DNA of 64,000 bases from NCBI GenBank assembly GCA_036677445.1, contig JAVBWI010000004.1:62001-126000 (forward strand), in the 5' to 3' direction. Source of the stretch: JAVBWI01 sp036677445. GTDB lineage: Bacteria > Bacillota > Clostridia > Christensenellales > CAG-138. The notes beneath the pieces are model-generated. The model was not told where the DNA came from. It was given only the letters and a program-made list of their open reading frames with translations, and did not search any database. Each line of letters begins with the position of its first letter. The first letter of the stretch is position 1. A program made the translations under genes and the position numbers. Of the stretch, positions 7,946-17,238 are shown piece after piece.

Positions 7946-9151
7946 ATGGAATACATATCCGCTATAGAGGCTTCCGAAAAGTGGGGCGTTTCTCTCAGGC
8001 AGGTGCAAAGGCTTTTGGCCGATAACCGGATCCCCCGCGCCAGAAAATACGGAAGGTCGTGGATGATACCGTTTGATGCGGAAAAGCCCGCCGATCCGCG
8101 CCTGGAGAGGAAGCCGCCCGGGCAATCGCTCTCATCCGACCTTGCCTATGTGATTGAGGCCACTTCCGTACCCATGCCAGCCCATAATCCTGATGCGATT
8201 TTGAAAATGGTGAAAGATGAAAGGTCGCGGCTTCAATATGAGGGGGAGCTTGCCTATCTGCGGGGTGATTTCGCGCACGCGATGCGCTGCTATCAAAAAA
8301 CCGCAGGGGACGATGCGGCCAGGCTGCGTGCCTCTCTGACGGGAGTTGCGGCGGCTATCAGCCTGGGGAATTACCGGGCTTACACAGAGATTGAGACTTA
8401 CCTCAAGGACTGCGTGAAAACATACAAAGGCGGCTACATATCCGCTGCCGCGGAGCTGGCACTGGTCAGCGTTGCCGTTAGCGTGACTGCCCCCAATATG
8501 GTTCCCGACTGGCTGAAGGAGGGGGATTTCAGCGCCTTTCCGCTGCAGGCGTCTTATCCGTATCTCATCTACTTGCGTGCAAAATATTTTCAAGGCATTG
8601 GCAGCTATGAAGCCATGCTGACCGCGGCGCAGACCGCGCTGAACTTTTGCGCGCCGGAGCGGGGGATCACTTTTCCTGAAACTTATCTGCGGGTTACGTG
8701 CGCCGTCGCCTGCCATTATTTCGGACGGGACGATGAGGCACGGCGCTGGCTGCTTCAAGCCATGCGCATCGCTCTGCCCCACGGCTTTATCACGCCCTTT
8801 GCCGAGCATGTTTCGGAGCTTGGCGGGCTTACGGAGCAATGCCTGGAACAGGAGTTCCCTGATCACATGAGCGGCGTCATCGGGCAATGGCAGCGCACGG
8901 TCAAAAACTGGATCACATTCCACAACCAGTTCACAAAGGATAATATCACGCTCATGCTGTCCCTCAGGGAATACCATTTTGCAATGCTGGTGGCTCGCCG
9001 CGTCCCTTACGCTAAAATCGCAAAGCAGTATGGCATCTCTGTCGGCAGGCTCAAGAATATCATGCTGGAAATTTACGAAAAGCTGTTCATATCCAGCCGG
9101 GACGAGCTTGCGCAATACGTCTTAGTCTCTAATAAAGGAGCCGGATCATGA
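7946..9151 (+). CDS. Two-HTH transcriptional regulator of the element
   Basis: 401 aa. Residues 1-50 (EYISAIEASEKWGVSLRQVQRLLADNRIPRA...) are an excisionase/MerR-type winged helix, ending in the wing-like KYGRSWMIPFDAEKP. The middle 250 residues look helical and TPR-like, as in MalT/LuxR-type sensors. The last 65 residues contain a LuxR-like HTH (LREYHFAMLVARRVPYAKIAKQYGISVGRLKNIM...). It is probably a sensor-regulator of the surface-protein cassette, and its excisionase-like domain could also affect excision. The start is ATG 7946, with AAAGGCGG 7 bases upstream. Its TGA overlaps the ATG of the next, decayed frame (ATGA), so the two were translationally coupled. Confidence 0.7.
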   Translation: MEYISAIEASEKWGVSLRQVQRLLADNRIPRARKYGRSWMIPFDAEKPADPRLERKPPGQSLSSDLAYVIEATSVPMPAHNPDAILKMVKDERSRLQYEGELAYLRGDFAHAMRCYQKTAGDDAARLRASLTGVAAAISLGNYRAYTEIETYLKDCVKTYKGGYISAAAELALVSVAVSVTAPNMVPDWLKEGDFSAFPLQASYPYLIYLRAKYFQGIGSYEAMLTAAQTALNFCAPERGITFPETYLRVTCAVACHYFGRDDEARRWLLQAMRIALPHGFITPFAEHVSELGGLTEQCLEQEFPDHMSGVIGQWQRTVKNWITFHNQFTKDNITLMLSLREYHFAMLVARRVPYAKIAKQYGISVGRLKNIMLEIYEKLFISSRDELAQYVLVSNKGAGS

Positions 9152-9622
9152 ACAGGAAACTCGCCGTTTATCTGCGCCTTCAGGCTGCGGTTGCCGCTGC
9201 CTTCTTTTTTTTATCGGAGGCATGATCGCCGCTCTGATTTATCATAAGGCGGATTTTGTGCCGACAGACGCGTTCAGTATCGTCATTGACATCACGATCA
9301 CCTGCCTCTTAACCTTCGCCATCACCAAACGCTTCTGCGGGGCAAGCCTGAAGAGAAATAAAACCGGGGGCGTTCTCGCGGCGAAGAAGCCGCCTGCGTG
9401 CCTGGCTGGCCCGGCTTTTCCGCCGCCCCGTGCTGCTGGTTGTCTCGCCCAGCTTATGCGCCGCGCTTATTCCATTCGCGCTGGCGGCTCCGTTCTTCGC
9501 GCTGCTGGGTGTGACCGCGGTGCCGTTTTATGCTCAAAAGCGTGTTTCCCGCAATGCTGGTCGCTTTTGCGACCTGCGCTGTGCTTTACGCCGGAATGCA
9601 GGGTAGGGTAAATCACGATTAA
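9148..9622 (+). pseudogene. Small membrane protein gene, frameshifted
   Basis: The first frame starts ATG 9148, overlaps the regulator stop, and gives a basic start plus hydrophobic helix, then stops at 9225 after an 8-T run. Restoring the phase at that T-run joins it to AAFFIGGMIAALIYHK and a second helix (FSIVIDITITCLLTFAITK). Near 9400 the open frame changes again to one encoding LFRRPVLLVVSPSLCAALI and LAAPFFALLGVTAVPFYA, and near 9530 to one ending SVFPAMLVAFATCAVLYAGM before TAA 9620. Hydrophobic helices thus continue across three frames, which suggests a four-to-five-helix membrane protein broken by several indels. Original function unknown. Sequencing error at the T-run could explain one of the shifts, not all. 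Confidence 0.6.
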
Positions 9623-9800
9623 TAATCGTCGTTTAAACGACTACAATAAAGCCGTCATTTCACCCGTTTAGGGCTGTTTGGAACAGAATTCATATCCGGA
9701 ATTGTGAATACCGGCAAGTTTTGGAATATCATTGTCGAAGAGTCATGCAAAACCGTTCATCTCCAGCCGGGACGAGTTTGCGAAATACGTATGTTGGCGT
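9619..9800 (+). pseudogene. Remnant of a second copy of promoter, operator and regulator
   Basis: Bases 9628-9660 copy the promoter region at 7889-7922: the perfect palindrome GTCGTTTAAACGAC, then TACAATAAA and the shared CATTTCAC. A stretch near 9680 resembles the regulator start (GAATTCATATCCG against GAATACATATCCG). From about 9717 the sequence resembles the regulator 3' end, including the run TCCAGCCGGGACGAG that encodes SRDE. Everything between, about 1.1 kb, is missing. This is a regulator duplicate with a large internal deletion; its operator may still bind the intact regulator. Confidence 0.6.
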
Positions 9801-9810
9801 CGAAAAAAAC

Positions 9811-9840
9811 GTGACTTTTTGAAGGCGAAAAGTCACTTTT
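9811..9840 (+). terminator. Hairpin with T-run
   Basis: GTGACTTTT (9811-9819) pairs with AAAAGTCAC (9828-9836), followed by TTTTG. It lies just before a stronger terminator. Confidence 0.55.
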
Positions 9841-9852
9841 GAAAACGCAAAC

Positions 9853-9907
9853 AAGCCCCTATGATAGGAGTGAAAACTATCATAGGGGCTTTGTTGTCCT
9901 TATTTTT
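9853..9907 (+). terminator. Strong intrinsic terminator
   Basis: A perfect 15 bp stem (9853-9867 with 9877-9891), 9-base loop, then TGTTGTCCTTATTTTT. It separates the regulator cassette from the surface-protein operon. The next reading frame starts at 9909, directly after it, so the downstream operon probably has its own promoter or depends on read-through. Confidence 0.8.
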
Positions 9908-9908
9908 A

Positions 9909-10268
9909 ATGAAAAAGGAGTGCAAAGGAGTGCGCCCTGAGCAAAAACAGCCATATAAGGTGTTCCGGGCGGGAGGCCGCAGCTTTCCCGTTTTCATTGA
10001 GTACGACGAACAACTTGAGGAGAGCTACCCGGCGTACCCGGACTTTGAGGAATGCCCGGAGTACACCGGGGAAGGACGGCCCTTTGCCACGGCGGAGCAG
10101 GAGAACTGCCCCTATGCTAAGCCCAACGCCCCGGGAAAGCCGCCGCCCGGCGATTGCGGCGGCTGCGGCTGGTTTTACCGGGAGCAAACGCCTTACGACC
10201 CCATTGGCATATGCATGTGCGACGCGCTGCGGCGCGAAAACGAATCCAAATGGGAGGAAATGAAATGA
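9909..10268 (+). CDS. Small Cys-rich protein of unknown function
   Basis: 119 aa from ATG 9909, or 112 aa from GTG 9930. The start is uncertain because no good ribosome binding site precedes the ATG, although AAAGGAG occurs within the first codons. It has no signal peptide. Cysteines come in pairs and clusters (EECPEY, ENCPYAKP, GDCGGCGWF, GICMCDAL), suggesting a bound metal such as zinc. The middle is rich in Pro, Glu and Tyr. Its TGA overlaps the ATG of the first surface protein (ATGA), so it is translated just before it and probably belongs to the same operon. I do not recognise the family. Confidence 0.6.
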   Translation: MKKECKGVRPEQKQPYKVFRAGGRSFPVFIEYDEQLEESYPAYPDFEECPEYTGEGRPFATAEQENCPYAKPNAPGKPPPGDCGGCGWFYREQTPYDPIGICMCDALRRENESKWEEMK

Positions 10269-12958
10269 AAGTAAAGAGGCTTTTCGCAGCGCTGCTGTCT
10301 CTGTGTATGGTGTTGTCCATGATCACGATCAGCGCAAGCGCACTGGAATCTGAGTACGCCATTATACTTGGCATGAATAACATATCGGCTGGCGACATGA
10401 TGTATTTCGGGCGGTACGGCGGCAGCCCAATCCTATGGCAGGTATTGAACCCGACCACCACCAACGCAGGCGGCAACGGTGCGTTTCTCATTTCTCAATA
10501 CCTGCTGGGAAATACAAACTTCGGCTCCCCTCCCCTAGCATGGGCCGGCAGCGCAGCGCAACAGTGGTGCACCAATTTTATCGGCAGTACGTCGAACTTC
10601 TCCACGGTGGAAAACAGCATCATCCAATCCATAACGAAATCGGATCCGCCCTATTCTACCTATGGGGCAAGCGCGTTGAACGGTGAAAAAGCGTTCTTCC
10701 TTTCCGCACAGGAAGCAAGCAGTTACTTTGCAGACAACAATGCGCGAATAGCGTATCCCCTTTTCGGAGGAGCGGCCAACTATTGGTGGCTTCGCTCGCC
10801 TTACGACCATGATAATGCCGGCGCCGTTGACTATTCCGGCACGGTGTCCAGTGCCGGGGCTATCCTGCCCTTTAGCGCTCGTCCTGCCTTAAATATAAAC
10901 CTGTACTCCCCCTCAATCCTCTTTCGGTCCGCCGCCACAGGCGGCAAATCCAACGGCGCGGAAGGCACGCTGAATCCGGTTTCCAGCTCAACGACAGGTT
11001 TCCCGGCGTGGAGGCTGACGCTTTCAGACAGTACGCGAAGTGAATTTTCCGTTGCCACCACGGCGATATCCGGCACAAGCGTGACCATTTCCTATTCCGG
11101 CGCGGCGACGGGAACGAACGAATACATCTCGGCGGTTGTTTATGAATATTACGGCGGTAACATCACCTACTATGGACGCATGAAGCATGTGACCGGCGCT
11201 TCTGACGCAAGCGGCTCTATAACCATTGCTATCCCCTCCGGCATCATACCCGGTACAAACGGCACGCTCATGGTGTTTAATGAGCAGTATAACGGCGGCG
11301 CAAGCGATAACACAAATCTGACCGATTACGCAAGCCCTTTGCAAACCGTGTCGAATACGGTGAACGCGTATGCCCTGACCGTCGCCAACGGCGTGGACAA
11401 CACGGGTCACAGTCCCTATTCGGCAGGCGCGCAGGTATCCATTGCCGCAGATGTCGCACCTGCCGGGCAGCAGTTTAAGCAATGGGTCAGCAATAACGGC
11501 GGTACGTTCGATAACGCCGCGTCGGCCTCCACCACCTTTACTATGCCTGCGGCGGCTGTTACCGTTACGGCGACCTACGAAAACATTCCACAACCCGGCG
11601 ATGCGCCCGAAATCACCCAGCAGCCGCAGAATGCCAGCGTATCCGAAGGCAGCACGGCTATCTTCACCGTAGCGGCCACCGGCACGGCTCCACTGACATA
11701 TCAGTGGCAGGTCGACCGCAATGACGGGAACGGCTGGCAGGACGTCGGCGAAAACAGCGCAAGCTACACGACTGCTGCAGCCCGGCTTAGCGACAGCGGG
11801 CACCAATACCGCTGCAAAGTAAGCAACAGCGCGGGAGAGGCAATAAGCGACACGGCTGTTTTGACGGTGGCGCTTCCACCTGCGAACAACCCGCCCACAG
11901 CCAAGGCAACAGTTCCCACGCAGAACGTGGAGGCGGGCGCGACGACCGGCTTTGATGCGGGCGACATTGCGGAAGACGCAGATTCCGGAGATACGCTAAC
12001 CATCACGGCCATCGCGACTGCCCCTGTCTCCGGCACGGCGACTGCTAGCCTCGGGGGAAACGGCGTGGTCACAATCGCCGGCGTGGCAGCTGGGAACACC
12101 TCGGTCATCGTCACAGTTAGCGACGGGACGGATACGGTGGATGTGACCGTGCCAATCGAGGTAACCGCTGTGCCGCCCGGAACCTATACCCTGACCATCA
12201 CGGCCGGCACAGGCGGCAGCATTGCGCAGGGCAGCAACGGCGACTATACGGCGGGCGCTGTGATCAACATCGTAGCCAGCCCCGACGCGAACTATGCGTT
12301 CGCAGGCTGGACTTCTTCCGGCGGCGGGGTTTTGGGGGATGCGGGCAGCGCAGCCACTACATTCACCATGCCTGCTCAATCGATCACGATTACGGCCAGC
12401 TTTATTTACACTGGCGGTTCAGGCGGTGACGCTGCCCCCACCTACCACACCCGCCTCCTGCGCGATTCAGCTACGGGCATCCAGGTTTCCGGCAGCGCCA
12501 TACACAGGCGCGCCGCGCTGACGGTGAAGGGCATAACGCTTCATCCAGTGGGCGCCTGCGCCGCCTGTGACGCCATCCGCAAGGCGCAGGCCGGCGGGCA
12601 GCTGATACTTGGCTTTGACATCGACCTCACCCGAGGCTTTTTCGGCCCGCTTACCGTTTCCATACCCGTCAGCGGCCGGTATAACGGCCGGACGGTGGCC
12701 ATACTCCACTGCGTAAACGGCAGGCTGGAAACGCTTACCGCCACGGTGGTAAACGGCAAAGCGACCTTCACTGTTACAAGCCTTTCGCCGTTCGCGGTGA
12801 TGACCGGCCTGCTGGTACCGGATAGCGTGGTGGCCGACCCTCCCAAGACCGGCGACAACCATTCCAACCTTGTATGGTGGCTGCTGTGCGGCGTATCCAC
12901 GGCGGGGATTGCGGCGCTGATCCCATTGTGTAAAAGAAGAAGGCCGTATAAACGCTGA
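10265..12958 (+). CDS. Wall-anchored multidomain surface protein (DUF6273, Ig-like, bacterial repeat)
   Basis: 897 aa. The signal peptide KVKRLFAALLSLCMVLS...SASA ends near residue 26. Residues 35-230 resemble DUF6273 (MYFGRYGGSPILWQVLN ... YWWLRSP ... SARPALNIN). A spaced-out InlB/bacterial repeat follows near 375-440 (AGAQVSIAADVAPAGQQF...), then an Ig-like domain (ITQQPQNASVSEGST...YQWQ...YRCKVSNSAG), a cadherin-like module, a second bacterial repeat and a conserved C-terminal domain. It ends DPPKTGD, a hydrophobic helix and KRRRPYKR, a sortase-type anchor of the PPKTG class. No sortase gene is in the window. The start overlaps the previous stop. The C-terminal third is shared with the next gene. 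Confidence 0.8.
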   Translation: MKVKRLFAALLSLCMVLSMITISASALESEYAIILGMNNISAGDMMYFGRYGGSPILWQVLNPTTTNAGGNGAFLISQYLLGNTNFGSPPLAWAGSAAQQWCTNFIGSTSNFSTVENSIIQSITKSDPPYSTYGASALNGEKAFFLSAQEASSYFADNNARIAYPLFGGAANYWWLRSPYDHDNAGAVDYSGTVSSAGAILPFSARPALNINLYSPSILFRSAATGGKSNGAEGTLNPVSSSTTGFPAWRLTLSDSTRSEFSVATTAISGTSVTISYSGAATGTNEYISAVVYEYYGGNITYYGRMKHVTGASDASGSITIAIPSGIIPGTNGTLMVFNEQYNGGASDNTNLTDYASPLQTVSNTVNAYALTVANGVDNTGHSPYSAGAQVSIAADVAPAGQQFKQWVSNNGGTFDNAASASTTFTMPAAAVTVTATYENIPQPGDAPEITQQPQNASVSEGSTAIFTVAATGTAPLTYQWQVDRNDGNGWQDVGENSASYTTAAARLSDSGHQYRCKVSNSAGEAISDTAVLTVALPPANNPPTAKATVPTQNVEAGATTGFDAGDIAEDADSGDTLTITAIATAPVSGTATASLGGNGVVTIAGVAAGNTSVIVTVSDGTDTVDVTVPIEVTAVPPGTYTLTITAGTGGSIAQGSNGDYTAGAVINIVASPDANYAFAGWTSSGGGVLGDAGSAATTFTMPAQSITITASFIYTGGSGGDAAPTYHTRLLRDSATGIQVSGSAIHRRAALTVKGITLHPVGACAACDAIRKAQAGGQLILGFDIDLTRGFFGPLTVSIPVSGRYNGRTVAILHCVNGRLETLTATVVNGKATFTVTSLSPFAVMTGLLVPDSVVADPPKTGDNHSNLVWWLLCGVSTAGIAALIPLCKRRRPYKR
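11888..12860 (+). repeat. Shared C-terminal module DNA, copy 1
   Basis: This stretch encodes the cadherin-like module, bacterial repeat, Cys-containing C-domain and PPKTG anchor. It is closely matched by 16110-17070 in the next gene, with about nine in ten bases equal in the parts I compared. The cadherin-like part occurs three times in all (also 15830-16100). Confidence 0.75.
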
Positions 12959-13028
12959 GCTGTGAGGAACATGGCGGCGGGTCAAAGAACAGGAAACCCG
13001 GGGCCTGGATATAGAGGAGGATAGGCAA

Positions 13029-16000
13029 ATGAAAACAACGCGATTGCTGAGTCTGCTGTTGTGCGCTACGCTGGTATTTACACTACTTCCCATTGCGGCG
13101 TTTGCAGCCGGCATATGGGACGGAGGCGCGACGCAGCCTGTGGGGGTTGGCACGCCCCTGTCCCCCTATCGGATCGGCACGGGGCGTGAACTGAAATGGT
13201 TTGCCAATCGTGTCAACGGCGGCGATACGGGCATCCACGCAATCCTGACAGCCGATATCCTGCTCAACGACACGGGCAATTGGCAAAACTGGGCGACCAG
13301 CCCTCCCGCCAACACCTGGACGCCGATAGGTAATGCTGAATATATATTCAAAGGCGTATTTGACGGTCAGGGATACACGGTCAGCGGCGTCTATATCAAC
13401 GGCACGGACTCCTATCAGGGCCTGTTCGGATATATCGGCGCCGAAGGCACGGGTACGGTGAAAAACGTTAAGGTCGCAAGCTCGTATATCAAAGGGCAAA
13501 GCTATGTCGGCGGCATCTGCGGATACATGAGTTTCTTCAGCGAGATCAGCGGCTGCGCAAGCGGCGCGACCGTAATTGGTACGATTGACTATTCGGGTGG
13601 GATTGCCGGCATTATCGTCATAAATTCGTCGCTCAGGAACTGCCGGAACACGGGAAGCGTTACGGGGGGGAATTGCACGGGCGGCATTGCGGGCAGCAGC
13701 AACGGTACGGTCACGGACTGCGCCAATCAGGGGACCGTCGGCGGCAGCGGCTCATGGATTGGCGGCCTGATCGGCATGAACTATTCGGCGTTATCCAACT
13801 CCTATAATAATGGAAACGTAAGTGTATCAATCGGCAACTACGTAGGAGGCGTCTGCGGAACCAACGGCGAGGGCGGCACAATAGCAAACGTATACAGTAC
13901 CGGTTCTGTAACCGGCGGATGGTCTGTCTGCGGCTATACCATGGCTGGGAGCAGCATAACAAACGTTTATTTCCTAGGGTCTCCCCTGAATAATGGATTA
14001 GGAAGCCATGCGGGCGCAGGGACGACGGTAAATATATCCGCCCAACAGTTCGCCTCGGGTGAAGCTGCATATCTGATGGGGGCCACGTATGGGCAAACGT
14101 TAGGCTCCGGCGGAGACCCCTTGCCGGTCTTCCGCACATCGGATAACAGCAACGCGGTATACCGGCTTACCTATATGAATGAGGCGGCAGTACATGCGAC
14201 GCAGTACTATAACGCCGGCGACGCGGTGTCGTCTGACGATATCACGCCGCCCATCATGAACGGCGGCGCTTTTTTGGACTGGGAGGGTCTGCCCGACACT
14301 ATGCCCGCGCAGGATGTCACGGCAACCGCGAATTCCACACCCGCCCCGCCCCAAATCATGACCGCGTCCCTGCCGTCCGGTGCGGCGCACAAGGCGTACA
14401 GCACTCGGATCGAGGCAACAGGCACGGCGCCCATCGCCTTTTCGGTGGTTTCCGGTGCTTTGCCCGCTGGACTTACGCTGAACAAGGCCACGGGTGAAAT
14501 AACGGGAACGCCGGTCGAGGCGGGAAGCAGTACGCTGGTTATTCGGGCGCAAAACGATTACGGGCAAAACGATAAAGAGTTCATCCTCGATGTTTCAGAC
14601 GAGATGCCGGGCAACGGGGGATCTAACGATCCATATCAGATCTGGACGGCAAGCCATCTGATACAGTTTGCCGATAAGGTGAACACCACTGCTGATACAA
14701 GGTTCTACGCCGTGCTTATGGCCGATATCGCGCTCAACGATACCAGCGATTGGGAGGATTGGGGCACCACTGCGCCGGCCAATACATGGACGCCCATCGG
14801 CATCAACCCGACATATAGCTTTAAGGGTGGTTTTGACGGCAGCAATCATACGATCAGCGGCGTGTATATCAACAGTTCAGATAACAATGTAGGCTTGTTT
14901 GGGCATATCAGCGCTGCAACTACGGTAAAAAATTTAAATTTGCTTCGCTCGTATATAAAGGGAAATGAAAACGTCGGCGGCATATGCGGGTCTCTGATGA
15001 CCCTATGCAAGCTTGAAAACTGCCGAAACGCCGCGGTTGTTACCGGGGCGAAATATATAGGCGGCGTGTGCGGAAGCGTCACTGCCGCTAACGCCAGTAT
15101 TCTGAATTGCCAAAATGACGGCATAGTAACGGGGCCTCAGCAGGCGGGGGGAATCGCAGGCGTAAATTCCGGAACGGTCGACGCCTGCCGTAACAGCGGA
15201 ACGGTTCAGGGCGGCGTAAGCGGCAATGCAATCGGCGGTATATGCGGAAATAACGGCGGCGCCATCTCCAGCGCGTACAGCACCGGCAGCGTTTCCGGCA
15301 ACCTTAACATAGGCGGCATTTGCGGATTGATCGGCGGATTGTCTTCAAATATCGCGACACTGACAAACGTATACAACAGCGGGAATGTTACGGGCCCGGC
15401 CAACAGCGCGGCTATCTGCGGCGCAACCAACGTGTATTGCTCGCTGACAGGCTGTTATTATCTCGTCTCTTCCGCGACAAGCGGAATCGGATACAATGCC
15501 GCTTCTTACGCCGCTGTGAGCAATACCGCCGCGCAGTATGCCTCCGGCGAGGTAGCGTATGCGCTCGGCGCGGCGTTCGGGCAGACGCTGAACACGGATG
15601 ATGCCCCCGTATTCCGGGTATCCGACCCGAATAACGCGGTGTACCGGCTGACCTATAAAAACGGAGAGACACAACATGCAGTTCAGTATTATAACGCCGG
15701 AAATACGGTATCGGCGGAGGCCATAGAACCGCCCACAAGCGGGGCCGGGTCTTTCTTAGGCTGGGATACCCTCCCCACGGAAATGCCGGCTGAAGACGTA
15801 ATCGCATCGGCGATGTTTGGAAACACCCCGCCTGTGGCCAAGGCGACGGTTCCCACGCAAAATGTAGAGGAAGGGGCGACGACAAACTTTGACGCGGACG
15901 ACATCGCGGAGGACGCGGAGAACGATACGCTGACCATCACGGCCATCGTGACCGTCCCCACCTTCGGCACGGCGACGGCGAGCCTCGGGGGAAACGGCGT

Positions 16001-17174
16001 GGTTACAATCACCGGCGTGGCGGCCGGCAGCACCTCAGTCACCGTCACCGTTAGCGACGGAACGGATACGGTGGATGTCACTGTCCCCATCGAAGTGGCA
16101 TCGGCATCGCCTGTAAACAACCCGCCCACGGCCAAGGCCACAACGCCCACGCAGAGCGTAAAGGCGGGCGAAACGACAGGCTTTGACGCAGACGACATCG
16201 CGGAGGACGCCAATAACGATACGCTGACCATCACGGCTATCGTGACCATCCCGGCCTCCGGCACGGCGATGGCGAGCCTGAGTAATGGCACGGTGACGAT
16301 CACCGGCGTGGCGGCCGGCAGCACCTCGGTCACCGTCACCGTCAGCGACGGGACGGATACGGTGGATGTCACCGTCCCCATCGAGGTGGTAGCAGCATCG
16401 CCCGGAACCTACGCCCTGACCATCACGGGCGGCACAGGCGGCAGCATCACGCAGGGCAGCAGCGGCAACTATGCCGCGGGCGCTGTAATCAACATCGCGG
16501 CCAGCCCCGACGCGAACTATGCGTTCGCAGGCTGGACCTCTTCCGGCGGCGGGGTCTTTGGGGATGCAGACAGCGCAGCCACCACATTTACCATGCCTGC
16601 CCAATCGGTCACGATTACGGCCAGCTTTATTTACACTGGCAGCTCAGGCGGCGGCCCTGCCCCTACCTACCGTACCCGCCTCCTGCGTGATTCCGCTACG
16701 GGCATCCAGATTTCCGGCAGCGCCATCCACAGGCGCGCCGTGCTTACGGTGAAGGATATGGCACTTCATCCGGAAGGGTGCTGCACTGCCTGCGACGCAA
16801 TCCGCAAGGCACAGAATGACAATCAACTCATACTTGGCTTTGACATCGACCTCACACAGGGCTTTCATGGCTCGCTTACCATTTCGGTACCCGTCGACAA
16901 CCGGCATGACGGCCAAACAGTGACCATGCTGCACTGCATAAACGGCAGGCTGGAAACGCTTACCGCCACGGTAGTAAACGGGCAAGCGACCTTCACCGTG
17001 ACGAGTCTTTCGCCGTTCGCGGTGACGAGCGGCTTGCTGACCCCGGATTTCGTCGTGACCGACCCGCCAAAAACGGGCGACGCCGCAGCGCAAACGGGCT
17101 ATGTCATGCTCGGTCTTACGGCTCTGTGCGCCCTCTATCCAGTTATGAGGCGGCGCAAGAAAGAACGGGGATGA
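13029..17174 (+). CDS. Large wall-anchored surface protein with GLUG and Ig-like repeats
   Basis: 1381 aa. The signal peptide is KTTRLLSLLLCATLVFTLL...AFA. Two blocks of Gly-rich GLUG-type repeats (YVGGICGYM, CTGGIAGSSNGTV, YVGGVCGTNGEGG, and again NVGGICG, YIGGVCGSV) form probable beta-solenoids near residues 100-330 and 590-830. Between them lies a putative Ig domain (SGALPAGLTLNKATGEITGTP). Two cadherin-like modules, a bacterial repeat (YALTITGGTGGSITQG) and the same C-domain as the preceding gene follow. It ends DPPKTGD, hydrophobic helix, RRRKKERG: a PPKTG sortase anchor. A GAGG ribosome binding site lies about 10 bases before the ATG. Probable adhesin or matrix protein; the ligand is unknown. 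Confidence 0.8.
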   Translation: MKTTRLLSLLLCATLVFTLLPIAAFAAGIWDGGATQPVGVGTPLSPYRIGTGRELKWFANRVNGGDTGIHAILTADILLNDTGNWQNWATSPPANTWTPIGNAEYIFKGVFDGQGYTVSGVYINGTDSYQGLFGYIGAEGTGTVKNVKVASSYIKGQSYVGGICGYMSFFSEISGCASGATVIGTIDYSGGIAGIIVINSSLRNCRNTGSVTGGNCTGGIAGSSNGTVTDCANQGTVGGSGSWIGGLIGMNYSALSNSYNNGNVSVSIGNYVGGVCGTNGEGGTIANVYSTGSVTGGWSVCGYTMAGSSITNVYFLGSPLNNGLGSHAGAGTTVNISAQQFASGEAAYLMGATYGQTLGSGGDPLPVFRTSDNSNAVYRLTYMNEAAVHATQYYNAGDAVSSDDITPPIMNGGAFLDWEGLPDTMPAQDVTATANSTPAPPQIMTASLPSGAAHKAYSTRIEATGTAPIAFSVVSGALPAGLTLNKATGEITGTPVEAGSSTLVIRAQNDYGQNDKEFILDVSDEMPGNGGSNDPYQIWTASHLIQFADKVNTTADTRFYAVLMADIALNDTSDWEDWGTTAPANTWTPIGINPTYSFKGGFDGSNHTISGVYINSSDNNVGLFGHISAATTVKNLNLLRSYIKGNENVGGICGSLMTLCKLENCRNAAVVTGAKYIGGVCGSVTAANASILNCQNDGIVTGPQQAGGIAGVNSGTVDACRNSGTVQGGVSGNAIGGICGNNGGAISSAYSTGSVSGNLNIGGICGLIGGLSSNIATLTNVYNSGNVTGPANSAAICGATNVYCSLTGCYYLVSSATSGIGYNAASYAAVSNTAAQYASGEVAYALGAAFGQTLNTDDAPVFRVSDPNNAVYRLTYKNGETQHAVQYYNAGNTVSAEAIEPPTSGAGSFLGWDTLPTEMPAEDVIASAMFGNTPPVAKATVPTQNVEEGATTNFDADDIAEDAENDTLTITAIVTVPTFGTATASLGGNGVVTITGVAAGSTSVTVTVSDGTDTVDVTVPIEVASASPVNNPPTAKATTPTQSVKAGETTGFDADDIAEDANNDTLTITAIVTIPASGTAMASLSNGTVTITGVAAGSTSVTVTVSDGTDTVDVTVPIEVVAASPGTYALTITGGTGGSITQGSSGNYAAGAVINIAASPDANYAFAGWTSSGGGVFGDADSAATTFTMPAQSVTITASFIYTGSSGGGPAPTYRTRLLRDSATGIQISGSAIHRRAVLTVKDMALHPEGCCTACDAIRKAQNDNQLILGFDIDLTQGFHGSLTISVPVDNRHDGQTVTMLHCINGRLETLTATVVNGQATFTVTSLSPFAVTSGLLTPDFVVTDPPKTGDAAAQTGYVMLGLTALCALYPVMRRRKKERG
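16110..17070 (+). repeat. Shared C-terminal module DNA, copy 2
   Basis: Second copy of the module at 11888-12860. Substitutions are mostly third-position, so both copies appear to be under protein-level constraint or to exchange sequence. Confidence 0.75.
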
Positions 17175-17204
17175 GGCGCTTTTGCAGCCTTACAAGACGA
17201 CAGG

Positions 17205-17238
17205 ACGGCTGCCGCTAACCGCGGCGGCCGTTTTTTTT
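17205..17238 (+). terminator. Terminator of the surface-protein operon
   Basis: An 11 bp GC-rich stem with one G-T pair (17205-17215 with 17221-17231) is followed by a run of eight Ts. The remaining 260 bases to the next gene show nothing further that I recognise. Confidence 0.85.

Noticed and set aside
8132..9115. 327-aa minus-strand frame opposite the regulator
   Set aside because: Shadow of the plus-strand regulator gene, which has start signals and HTH domains.
9222..9611. A 129-aa protein as annotated by the open frame
   Set aside because: Hydrophobic helices move between frames; the frame looks like part of a broken gene.
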